A stretch of DNA of 5,277 nt from Candidatus Cloacimonadota bacterium (GTDB lineage Bacteria > Cloacimonadota > Cloacimonadia > Cloacimonadales > JAIOQZ01): NCBI GenBank assembly GCA_021106755.1, contig JAIOTM010000084.1, forward strand, positions 1 to 5,277. The letters are read 5' to 3'. The position numbers and the translations under genes are program-made. Positions 1 to 5,277 of the stretch are shown one piece after another; the first letter of the stretch is position 1, and the number at the start of each line of letters is the position of its first letter. The notes beneath the pieces are model-generated. The model searched no databases and was not told the origin of the DNA. It saw only the letters and a program-made list of their open reading frames with translations.

Positions 1-80
1 AATGTTTCAACTTGCTCTACTAACGTATTGATAAGTATGTCTTTCTGTTTTAATATCTCTTTCAGATTCTTCTCGCTCAT
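1..80 (-). CDS. Partial small helical protein, unidentified (C-terminus off window)
   Basis: Only the first 26 codons are visible; the gene continues beyond base 1. The ATG at 80-78 overlaps the stop codon of the upstream HDOD gene in an ATGA arrangement, which suggests translational coupling, and a GAGGAAGGA-like purine run lies inside the end of that gene. The visible peptide begins MSEKNLKEILKQKD and is rich in Lys, Glu, Leu and Ile at heptad-like spacing, so it is probably an alpha-helix or coiled coil. There is no signal peptide. A helical chaperone or adaptor, for example a FlgN-type flagellar chaperone, is one possibility, but 26 residues cannot establish a family. The reading frame and start are fairly secure; the function is unknown. 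Confidence 0.6.
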   Translation of the reverse strand, partial: MSEKNLKEILKQKDILINTLVEQVET

Positions 81-925
81 ACCTTGAACCATCCTTCCTC
101 TTCCATATGTTCAATATCTTCGATTACCTCCGCTGTAATAACTTCTGCTGATCTATGAGATATTTTAAGGTTATCAAGAGAAAGCTGATAATTTGTATCA
201 AGATAGCTTTTTTCGTCAACAAATCCAATATTTTCCTGCATACATGCAAAATCTGCTATGAAAATTACTCCAGAAAGAATCTCTTTACTCTCTTTTTTAA
301 GGAAAGGCTGGTGATGTAAACGGATTGCGTTATGAATATCGTCAGGTAAACCCCAACCGCTAATCAGTTCTGCTCCAATCTCCGCGTGAGTAAAGGATAA
401 TGCTTCAACTTCCTTGTCTGTGAATGATTCGTCACTCTTGATAATCATTTCAAACTCATCCTGTAGAAACTGATTAATAACTATAATACCAATGTCGTGT
501 AGCAATCCTGCAGCGTAAGCGTTTCCGCCGGATAACCTTAATTCCTGTCTGTAAACCTTTTGACTGAATATAGCTACGGCTATGCTGTGCTTCCATAAAT
601 CGCACATATTAAACCTTGCGTTTCCACAGCTATTAGCAAATATCTCCCATACTTTTTGACTGAGGGCAAGTGTTTTTACTTCTTCTTGACCGATTCGAAT
701 AATAGCTTCCTTAATTGATTCAATTTTCCTTCGTGAGCCGTAGTAGGAAGAGTTAGCGATGCGCATGATTCTGCTACTTAAAGGCGGGTCCTTTTCTATA
801 TTCTCAGCAAGAAGGCGCGCATTTACTTGAGGATCGCTAAAAGCTTTCAATATCGCGAATAAGCTTGTTCTTATCGAAGATATTTCAGTTTGATTTACCA
901 ATATAATCAAGTCTGACATTGTCAT
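77..925 (-). CDS. HDOD domain signalling protein
   Basis: This 282-residue protein is almost entirely one HDOD domain (HD-related output domain), a cytoplasmic module found in bacterial signalling and often associated with c-di-GMP, motility or stress control. The N-terminal helical half carries the typical pattern: DPQVNARLLAENIEKDPPLSSRIMRIANSS at about 31-60, then the YYGSRRKIESIKEAIIRIG segment at 61-79. The C-terminal half has H113 (WKHS), LLHDIG with H143-D144, H180 (THAEIG), the WGLP turn at 191-194, H204-H205 and D225 (IADF). Those residues match metal-ligand positions of catalytic HD proteins, which many HDOD proteins have lost. No receiver, GGDEF, EAL or membrane segment is attached, so it probably acts as a stand-alone output or scaffold. 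The first ATG is preferred over a second ATG two codons later because a GGTGG ribosome binding site sits 7 bases before it. The family call is secure; the specific pathway is unknown. Confidence 0.9.
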   Translation of the reverse strand: MTMSDLIILVNQTEISSIRTSLFAILKAFSDPQVNARLLAENIEKDPPLSSRIMRIANSSYYGSRRKIESIKEAIIRIGQEEVKTLALSQKVWEIFANSCGNARFNMCDLWKHSIAVAIFSQKVYRQELRLSGGNAYAAGLLHDIGIIVINQFLQDEFEMIIKSDESFTDKEVEALSFTHAEIGAELISGWGLPDDIHNAIRLHHQPFLKKESKEILSGVIFIADFACMQENIGFVDEKSYLDTNYQLSLDNLKISHRSAEVITAEVIEDIEHMEEEGWFKV

Positions 926-932
926 ACAATTA

Positions 933-938
933 CCACCA
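933..938 (-). promoter_or_regulatory. Ribosome binding site of the HDOD gene
   Basis: Read on the minus strand this is TGGTGG, 7 bases before the ATG at 925. The spacing decides for this start, because the alternative ATG at 919 would lie about 13 bases away. Confidence 0.6.
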
Positions 939-953
939 TTATAATCATATTAT

Positions 954-982
954 ATAATATCTATTCGGCTTATAGATGTCAA
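954..982 (-). promoter_or_regulatory. Sigma70-type promoter of the HDOD gene
   Basis: On the minus strand a perfect -35 TTGACA (982-977) is followed after exactly 17 bases by TATTAT (959-954), five of six matches to the -10 consensus. Transcription would start near 946-948, leaving a leader of about 20 bases that includes the ribosome binding site. The surrounding DNA is AT-rich with several overlapping TATAAT-like hexamers, so the exact -10 could shift. The promoter would drive the HDOD gene and the overlapping downstream gene. Confidence 0.65.
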
Positions 983-1125
983 TAAAAATAGTCAGTTTAG
1001 TTAGGCGGTTGCAAAATAGTTGCTGTATTGTTCTTCTTTGACGTAGTTTACGGGATAGGTAGTCAGAGTCATGTTAAAACACTATCAAATTATTGACACA
1101 GGTGGGTCTGTCGTTAGTTTGACGC

Positions 1126-1132
1126 GAAAGGA
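1126..1132 (+). promoter_or_regulatory. Ribosome binding site of the RsmI-family gene
   Basis: GAAAGGA, a good Shine-Dalgarno match, ends 6 bases before the ATG at 1139 and supports that start. I see no convincing promoter in the rest of the 926-1138 gap on this strand. Confidence 0.7.
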
Positions 1133-1138
1133 TAACCA

Positions 1139-1816
1139 ATGAATGCAGGATTGTATGTAGTCGCGGTTCCCATTGGGAATAAAGAAGATATTACTCTAAG
1201 GGCACTCGATACCCTTAAAAATGCAGACTTTGTAATTATGGAAGAGAGGAAAAGCGGTTGTGCCCTGCTCCGAAGCTATGGCATTACAAAAGAATTTGTT
1301 TTACTCAATGAACACAATGAAAAGGAAGATACGAGACCACTTCTCAGACGCTTGATTGAAGAACAGTCTGCTGTCGTACTTATCAGCGATGCTGGAACTC
1401 CCTTATTTGCTGATCCCGGCAATCGTCTTGTAAAGCTCTGCCATGACAACAAGTTCCCTGTAGTATGCGTTCCGGGCGCGTCTTCTCTTACTGCTACTTT
1501 GCAGGTAAGCGGATTACCTCTCAACAAGTTTCTCTATCAGGGATTTCTGTCGGCAAACAAGGAAGCCCGTTGTCAGGAGCTTCGCAACTTACCTGAAAAT
1601 ATAGACATAGTAATTATGGAAGCACCCTATAGGTTAAAGTCATTGATTCGTGATATGGTTCTTATTCTTGGAAAAAACCGTCATGCAATAATCGCTTACA
1701 ACTTAACAACCTCAACCGAAAGACTTTTTCGCGGAACCTTGATTGAGCTGCAAACTATAGCCCAGAAACTTGCTAAAGCACCTTTTGTCATTATATTACG
1801 GAAGTCAGTCAAGTGA
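1139..1816 (+). CDS. rsmI: Short RsmI-family SAM-dependent methyltransferase (16S rRNA C1402 2'-O-methylation)
   Basis: RsmI uses S-adenosylmethionine to 2'-O-methylate C1402 in the 16S rRNA decoding centre. This protein shows the tetrapyrrole-methylase-type fold in order: LYVVAVPIGNKEDITLRAL at 5-23, SDAGTPLFADPG at 83-94, VPGASS at 111-116, YQGFLSA at 133-139, EAPYRL at 161-166 and TERLFRG at 193-199. Two features are unusual. The motif that is normally AEDTR after the first strand-helix unit reads MEERK at 34-38. The protein is also only 225 residues, against about 280-290 for the Escherichia coli enzyme, because it ends after the catalytic core and lacks the C-terminal helical extension. 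Short forms are known in some phyla, so this need not be damage. The reading frame is intact. The Nudix gene follows 10 bases downstream, probably in the same transcript. Family membership is secure; exact target specificity is inferred. Confidence 0.88.
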   Translation: MNAGLYVVAVPIGNKEDITLRALDTLKNADFVIMEERKSGCALLRSYGITKEFVLLNEHNEKEDTRPLLRRLIEEQSAVVLISDAGTPLFADPGNRLVKLCHDNKFPVVCVPGASSLTATLQVSGLPLNKFLYQGFLSANKEARCQELRNLPENIDIVIMEAPYRLKSLIRDMVLILGKNRHAIIAYNLTTSTERLFRGTLIELQTIAQKLAKAPFVIILRKSVK

Positions 1817-1826
1817 AGCAATAATA

Positions 1827-2552
1827 ATGGAAGATTTTACAGTCCACGTATCCCGACTACTCTGTAGAGAAAATATCCAGTTTCGGTTCAAGGCTGGTTT
1901 ACGTGAATTTCCCAAAAAAATTGAATCATTGATTGAATCAACCTGGAAGCACGGCATTATAGAAGGTTTTACTGTGTGGGATTGCTTAGTAATTAGCTTG
2001 CTTGACTATAAAGAAGTAGAGGAGATTCTTGTTTGTGAAGTTCAGAATACAACTTACAAAGCATTTTTCGGAACTAATGTCTGTAACAGGGATAAAATAG
2101 CTGACGACTCAATTCTCGCAAACTCTATTGCCTGTTGTTGTGTCTGCGAAACCTCTGATGGACTGATTCTGTTTGGTAAGCGTAGTTCAACAGTAGCGGA
2201 AGACAAAAATCTATGGCATATACCTGGAGGAAATATCGAAGCAAAAATCGGCAATCCTTATGATACCATGCTAAAAGAAATTGAAGAAGAATTGCACGTC
2301 TTTCTCAATGATATTTCCAATCTTATATGTACTGGATTGTGTCGAAACAGACTTTCCAATAAACCGGAATTCACTTTCTATGCTTTACTCAAAATCGATT
2401 CAACCACTCTTGCCAGAAGACTTAAAAATGCTGTTGATAAATATGAACATTCCCACTTTATATTCTGTCCACCAGAAGAAATAAATGAGTTTCTTTCTAC
2501 TCATTCTTTCTCTGAAATTGGGAAAGCAGCACTTCGGCAATATAGCTTATAG
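1827..2552 (+). CDS. Nudix hydrolase with N-terminal domain, NUDT22-like
   Basis: Nudix enzymes cleave nucleoside diphosphates linked to another group, using a metal-binding Glu-rich helix. Here the Nudix box runs from G134-G135 (HIPGGNIEAK) to the catalytic helix KEIEEEL at 150-156. It has one residue more than the classical spacing, and His157 replaces the usual Gly. Before it lies a strand with a Cys cluster (C103-105, C107) leading into DGLILFGKRS. The first 95 residues form a separate domain with IESTW (36-40) and YKAFFGTN (77-84); after the box comes RNRLSNKPEF (173-182). This set of landmarks resembles, from memory, human NUDT22, a UDP-glucose/UDP-galactose hydrolase, so a UDP-sugar substrate is a hypothesis. 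The ATG at 1827 is preferred over a TTG at 1770 because the latter would overlap the upstream gene by 47 bases and add only residues read out of that gene's frame. The Shine-Dalgarno is weak (AAGTGA about 10 bases upstream), consistent with coupling to the RsmI gene. The Nudix assignment is firm; the subfamily is tentative. Confidence 0.85.
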   Translation: MEDFTVHVSRLLCRENIQFRFKAGLREFPKKIESLIESTWKHGIIEGFTVWDCLVISLLDYKEVEEILVCEVQNTTYKAFFGTNVCNRDKIADDSILANSIACCCVCETSDGLILFGKRSSTVAEDKNLWHIPGGNIEAKIGNPYDTMLKEIEEELHVFLNDISNLICTGLCRNRLSNKPEFTFYALLKIDSTTLARRLKNAVDKYEHSHFIFCPPEEINEFLSTHSFSEIGKAALRQYSL

Positions 2553-2722
2553 CTATGAGCAATTCTATCAACATTTCTAAGTCTGTTTGCTGTGTTGTCA
2601 GGGTGAAGGTAAAGAATTTACATAGTCCTGTGTGCATTTCTTTATGGCTTGCAAATTGTACAGGATACTTAGCTTTCTGGAAGTTATTCATTATTCTTAT
2701 TCCTCTAAGCTGTACTATTTAT

Positions 2723-2731
2723 TGCTATAAG
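2723..2731 (+). promoter_or_regulatory. Extended -10 promoter element for rarA
   Basis: TGCTATAAG matches the extended -10 pattern TGnTATAAT at all but the last base. No good -35 is seen 16-18 bases upstream, as is usual for extended -10 promoters. Transcription would start near 2738, inside the parS palindrome, giving a leader of about 26 bases with the rarA ribosome binding site. This is a pattern-based prediction only. Confidence 0.4.
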
Positions 2732-2732
2732 G

Positions 2733-2748
2733 GGTTTCACGTGAAACA
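2733..2748. promoter_or_regulatory. parS: parS centromere-like site (ParB binding)
   Basis: The site reads GGTTTCACGTGAAACA. Its inner 14 bases, GTTTCACGTGAAAC, form a perfect palindrome identical to the conserved bacterial parS core, and the 16-mer matches the Bacillus-type consensus TGTTTCACGTGAAACA at 15 positions, differing only in the first base. ParB binds such sites as a dimer, spreads on flanking DNA using CTP, and with ParA and SMC segregates the chromosome. The related Noc site (ATTTCCCGGGAAAT) differs at the centre, so ParB is the expected ligand. The site lies between the Nudix gene and rarA, 15 bases before the rarA start codon. No parA or parB gene is in the window. parS sites usually cluster near the replication origin, so the locus may be origin-proximal. 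Confidence 0.88.
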
Positions 2749-2752
2749 TAAA

Positions 2753-2758
2753 AGAGGT
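2753..2758 (+). promoter_or_regulatory. Ribosome binding site of rarA
   Basis: AGAGGT lies 5 bases before the ATG at 2764 and fixes that start. It is separated from the parS palindrome by only 4 bases. Confidence 0.65.
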
Positions 2759-2763
2759 AATAG

Positions 2764-4080
2764 ATGAGTGACCAGTTAAATTTATTCAAAAAAAACAGGG
2801 CTACCTCTGCAAATATCCCCCTCGCAGAACAGGTGAGACCAACTACCATTGATGAGATTCTTGGACAGGATGAACTGCTTAAAAAAGATTCGCTTCTGAG
2901 GACTATGATTTCAACCGATAATTACCACTCATTCATTATGTGGGGTCCTCCCGGTTCAGGAAAAACAACTATAGCCCGTCTGATAGAAACAAGCACAAAA
3001 CACAGGTTTGTTCAATTTAGCGCGGTACTCTCCAGCATAAAAGATGTCAGGAAAGTTATGAAGGAATCCGAGTATCATCTTCCCGGTTTCGATGGAAACA
3101 CAATCATCTTTATAGATGAGATTCACCGATTTAATAAATCACAACAGGACGCTTTTCTTCCCTTTGTGGAAAGTGGAGCTATCACACTTATTGGCGCAAC
3201 AACGGAGAATCCCTCCTTTGAAGTTATTCCCGCACTGCTCTCCCGTAGCCATGTCTTTGTCCTTAATCAGTTATCCGATGATACAATTGAGCAGATTCTA
3301 ACTCGCGCGTTGGAAAAACTCGAAACTGAACGGCAACTTGGCGAAAACGCAATTCTTTATCTTGCCGCTCAAAGTGGTGGAGATGCCCGGAAAGCACTCA
3401 ATAACCTGGAAATAATTCTCAACAATACAAAAGCTCACGGCATGATTAACAAAGAGATTATTAAGGGAATACTGGCAAAAAAGATGCTCTTCTATGATAA
3501 AGGCGGTGAAGAACATTTCAATATAATTTCGGCTTTGCATAAATCGTTACGGGGAAGCGACCCACAGGCTGGACTGTACTGGCTGGCACGCATGCTGGAA
3601 GCCGGAGAAGACCCTCTTTATATTGTTCGGCGTCTGGTGCGATTTGCCTCCGAAGATATTGGACTGGCAGACCCAAATGCTCTCGTGCAAGCTATAGCGG
3701 TTAAAGATGTTGCACATTTTCTTGGAATGCCGGAGTGCAACAATGCTATCGCTCAGTTAGTGGTTTATCTCGCCACGGCACCAAAGAGCAACAGCCTCTA
3801 TATTGCCTACAAAAAAGCGGCTGAGACTGCTCAAAAAACAGGTCATCTTGGAGTACCTATGCACATTCGCAATGCTCCAACCAGCCTGATGAAAGAAGTT
3901 GGCTATGGCAAAAACTATCAATACGATTACGGGCATTCTAACCACTACTACTATCAAAACTACTTCCCCGAAGAGATGCGGGAACAAATCTTTTACAAAC
4001 CTTCACAGTTTGGATTTGAAAAAGATGTGAAAAAACGTCTTGATTGGTGGAAAAAGCTAAGGGATAATCAAGACGATTAA
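2764..4080 (+). CDS. rarA: Replication-associated recombination protein RarA (MgsA), AAA+ ATPase
   Basis: RarA is a cytoplasmic AAA+ ATPase of the clamp-loader clade (MgsA, Mgs1/WRNIP1 family) that acts with SSB and the sliding clamp at stalled or gapped replication forks. The 438 residues are full length for the family. Visible elements are the [19 protein letters not shown] entry segment (21-39), Walker A GPPGSGKT (61-68), Walker [11 protein letters not shown] (114-123), sensor 1 GATTENPSF (144-152), an arginine-finger candidate at R161 (LLSRSHVF) and sensor 2 [11 protein letters not shown] (206-216). The C-terminal tetramerisation region includes [18 protein letters not shown] (244-261), [22 protein letters not shown] (263-284) and HIRNAP (367-372). 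Residues 4-8, QLNLF, fit the sliding-clamp-binding pentapeptide pattern QLxLF. The gene has its own Shine-Dalgarno, and its predicted promoter overlaps parS. glnS follows after 70 bases. All key ATPase residues are present. Confidence 0.96.
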   Translation: MSDQLNLFKKNRATSANIPLAEQVRPTTIDEILGQDELLKKDSLLRTMISTDNYHSFIMWGPPGSGKTTIARLIETSTKHRFVQFSAVLSSIKDVRKVMKESEYHLPGFDGNTIIFIDEIHRFNKSQQDAFLPFVESGAITLIGATTENPSFEVIPALLSRSHVFVLNQLSDDTIEQILTRALEKLETERQLGENAILYLAAQSGGDARKALNNLEIILNNTKAHGMINKEIIKGILAKKMLFYDKGGEEHFNIISALHKSLRGSDPQAGLYWLARMLEAGEDPLYIVRRLVRFASEDIGLADPNALVQAIAVKDVAHFLGMPECNNAIAQLVVYLATAPKSNSLYIAYKKAAETAQKTGHLGVPMHIRNAPTSLMKEVGYGKNYQYDYGHSNHYYYQNYFPEEMREQIFYKPSQFGFEKDVKKRLDWWKKLRDNQDD

Positions 4081-4136
4081 TACTCTTTTCTTGACTATAT
4101 GAGGACATATTCAGCAATAACATTGATTATATATCT

Positions 4137-4143
4137 GGAAGGT
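4137..4143 (+). promoter_or_regulatory. Ribosome binding site of glnS
   Basis: GGAAGGT ends 7 bases before the ATG at 4151, a strong Shine-Dalgarno with good spacing that supports this start. The 70-base gap after rarA has no clear terminator or promoter, so read-through from rarA is plausible. Confidence 0.7.
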
Positions 4144-4150
4144 ACCAATT

Positions 4151-5277
4151 ATGGAACATGAAGAAATTATTGAAAGACCCTCGAATTTTATCAGGGACAT
4201 TATTGACCACGATCTGGAAACAGGAAAGAATGGAGACCGGGTAGCTACTCGTTTTCCGCCGGAACCCAATGGCTCTCTGCACATTGGACACGCGAAGTCT
4301 ATCTGCCTTAACTTCGGCATTGCGCAAGACTACAAAGGCACCTATAACCTTCGTTTTGATGATACTAACCCAGCTCTTGAAAACCCTGAGTTTGTTCAGG
4401 CTATGCAGGATGATATTGCCTGGCTTGGCTATCGGGATTATCAATTACACTTTGCTTCGAATTATTTCGAGCAGCTTTATAAATTTGCTGTACAATTAGT
4501 TGAAAAAGGCAAAGCTTACGTGGAAACTCTGTCTCAGGAAGAGATGAAAGAGTATCGCGGAACACTCACTTCTCCGGGTAAAAACAGTCCTGACAGGGAA
4601 CGTTCTGTTGAAGAAAACCTGATGTTATTCGAGAAGATGCGTAACGGTGAAATTGAAGAAGGAAAAGCTGCGCTTCGTGCTAAGATAGATATGCAATCAC
4701 CCAACATGAACATGCGCGATCCGGTTATCTATCGTATAAAAAATGTAGAGCATCACAGAACCAATAATGACTGGTGTATATATCCAATGTACGATTTTAC
4801 TGACTGTTTGTCAGATATGCTTGAGGGAATTACGCACTCCATCTGTACCTTAGAGTTTGAAGACCACAGACCGCTCTACGACTGGTTTCTGAATGAGCTT
4901 GAAACACCATGCCATCCACAGCAAATTGAATTCGCCCGCTTAGATATAAATTACACGATAACGAGTAAACGCAAAACACTTGCTTTAATCGAAAAAGGTA
5001 TAGTGTCGGGATGGGACGACCCCCGTTTGCCTACGCTACAGGGACTCCGGCGGCGTGGATTTACTCCGGCTTCGATTCGTAACTTCTGCGATAAAATCGG
5101 GGTAGCGAAAGGTAAAAGCATTGTCGATTATGCTCTTCTCGTGTATTGTCTGCGGGAAGACCTGAACAAAACAGCAGCCCGTGTTATGGCAGTGTTAAAT
5201 CCGCTAAAAATTGTAATTGAAAACTATCCTGGGGACAAAGAAGAGTGGTTGGATGCAATCAATAATCCCGAAGACGA
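4151..5277 (+). CDS. glnS: Glutaminyl-tRNA synthetase, partial (C-terminus off window)
   Basis: GlnRS is a cytoplasmic class I synthetase that attaches glutamine to tRNA-Gln using ATP. The frame stays open to the window end, giving 375 codons of an expected total near 550. The class I signature is [16 protein letters not shown] (35-50), with HIGH at 44-47. It is followed by [10 protein letters not shown] (65-74), a specificity-domain region with DPVIYRI (190-196), [12 protein letters not shown] (205-216) and [12 protein letters not shown] (235-246), and the second signature at 269-275. PSG-type anchors [26 protein letters not shown] (287-312) and [14 protein letters not shown] (349-362) place it with GlnRS and not GluRS. 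The second signature reads ITSKRK, with Thr271 where Escherichia coli has Met in VMSKRK; the lysine, serine and arginine are kept. What is missing is most of the anticodon-binding beta-barrel region. The enzyme call is secure. Confidence 0.95.
   Translation, partial: MEHEEIIERPSNFIRDIIDHDLETGKNGDRVATRFPPEPNGSLHIGHAKSICLNFGIAQDYKGTYNLRFDDTNPALENPEFVQAMQDDIAWLGYRDYQLHFASNYFEQLYKFAVQLVEKGKAYVETLSQEEMKEYRGTLTSPGKNSPDRERSVEENLMLFEKMRNGEIEEGKAALRAKIDMQSPNMNMRDPVIYRIKNVEHHRTNNDWCIYPMYDFTDCLSDMLEGITHSICTLEFEDHRPLYDWFLNELETPCHPQQIEFARLDINYTITSKRKTLALIEKGIVSGWDDPRLPTLQGLRRRGFTPASIRNFCDKIGVAKGKSIVDYALLVYCLREDLNKTAARVMAVLNPLKIVIENYPGDKEEWLDAINNPED

Larger units (their letters stand above)
2555..2767 (+). 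other. Doubtful 70-codon open frame in the gap before rarA
   Basis: An ATG two bases after the Nudix stop opens a 70-codon frame whose TGA overlaps the rarA ATG (ATGA). The product would hold a hydrophobic stretch (about 37-57), six Cys, a basic tail and no Asp, Glu or Gln at all. There is no Shine-Dalgarno sequence before the ATG, and the parS site and predicted rarA promoter lie inside the frame. The composition and missing ribosome binding site argue that this is a chance opening in an intergenic regulatory region. The ATGA overlap and hydrophobic segment are the only points in favour of a small membrane protein. Confidence 0.2.

Noticed and set aside
1094..1114. GACA...TGTC inverted repeat as an operator or hairpin before the RsmI gene
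   Set aside because: Only 4 bp arms with a 10-base or longer loop; expected by chance.
1093..1121. Perfect TTGACA upstream of the RsmI gene as a possible -35 element
   Set aside because: At 16-18 base spacing only TAGTTT or AGTTTG is found, a poor -10, and the start of transcription would fall on the ribosome binding site.
1276..1527. 83-codon minus-strand open frame opposite the RsmI gene
   Set aside because: It lies wholly antisense to a gene with clear family motifs, has no ribosome binding site and no recognisable domain.
1897..1910. GTTTACGTGAATTT inside the Nudix gene as a second parS
   Set aside because: One central base is missing relative to the parS core and the right arm does not match, so the palindrome is broken.
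4065..4079. Inverted repeat TAATC/GATTA at the end of rarA followed by T-rich DNA, as a terminator
   Set aside because: The stem is only 5 bp and AT-rich, and lies within the final codons; too weak for an intrinsic terminator.
4091..4120. TTGACT as a -35 for a glnS promoter
   Set aside because: No hexamer resembling TATAAT occurs 16-18 bases downstream; read-through from rarA is as likely.
3757..4444. Several 60-105 codon minus-strand open frames opposite rarA and glnS
   Set aside because: All are antisense to strongly conserved genes; their hydrophobic or Ser-rich translations follow from the complementary codons.
4514..4527. GCTTACGTGGAAAC inside glnS as a second parS
   Set aside because: The centre is shifted by one base and the left arm has a mismatch; ParB would not be expected to recognise it.
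4912..4920. CCATCCACA as a DnaA box
   Set aside because: Two mismatches to TTATCCACA, isolated, and within glnS coding sequence; no cluster that would suggest oriC.

Overview
This window comes from a bacterial chromosome of moderate, slightly AT-rich composition. It looks like core housekeeping DNA: I see no insertion sequence, tRNA or rRNA gene, CRISPR array or phage gene. A glutaminyl-tRNA synthetase is encoded, so the host charges Gln-tRNA directly rather than only by the GatCAB route. A near-perfect parS site implies a chromosomal ParABS system. The lineage cannot be fixed from the sequence. A spirochaete-like or other non-proteobacterial host is a guess only.

Layout. On the minus strand, 1-925 holds an HDOD signalling protein, followed with a 4-base ATGA overlap by a small helical protein that runs off the window edge. 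A 213-bp gap (926-1138) separates this pair from four plus-strand genes and carries a good sigma70-type promoter for the HDOD gene. The plus-strand genes are a short RsmI-family rRNA methyltransferase (1139-1816), a two-domain Nudix hydrolase 10 bp downstream (1827-2552), the AAA+ replication-fork protein RarA (2764-4080), and the first 375 codons of glnS (4151 to the window end). The first two are close enough to form an operon. RarA and GlnRS each have a clear Shine-Dalgarno sequence and follow gaps of 211 and 70 bp.

Most notable. The 211-bp gap before rarA contains a 14-bp perfect palindrome matching the conserved bacterial parS sequence, 15 of 16 positions against the full consensus. It lies immediately downstream of an extended -10 element and just before the rarA ribosome binding site, so ParB bound there would cover the predicted rarA transcription start. 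The Nudix protein is the least ordinary enzyme. Its N-terminal domain, its YxxFxGTN motif, its altered Nudix box and a later RN..S....EF motif resemble, from memory, the eukaryotic UDP-sugar hydrolase NUDT22 more than ordinary MutT-type enzymes.

How the genes fit together. RsmI and GlnRS serve translation, RarA serves stalled replication forks (with an apparent sliding-clamp-binding peptide at its N-terminus), and parS serves chromosome segregation. The HDOD pair is a separate, divergently transcribed signalling unit. No evidence in the window shows that the genes form one functional system.
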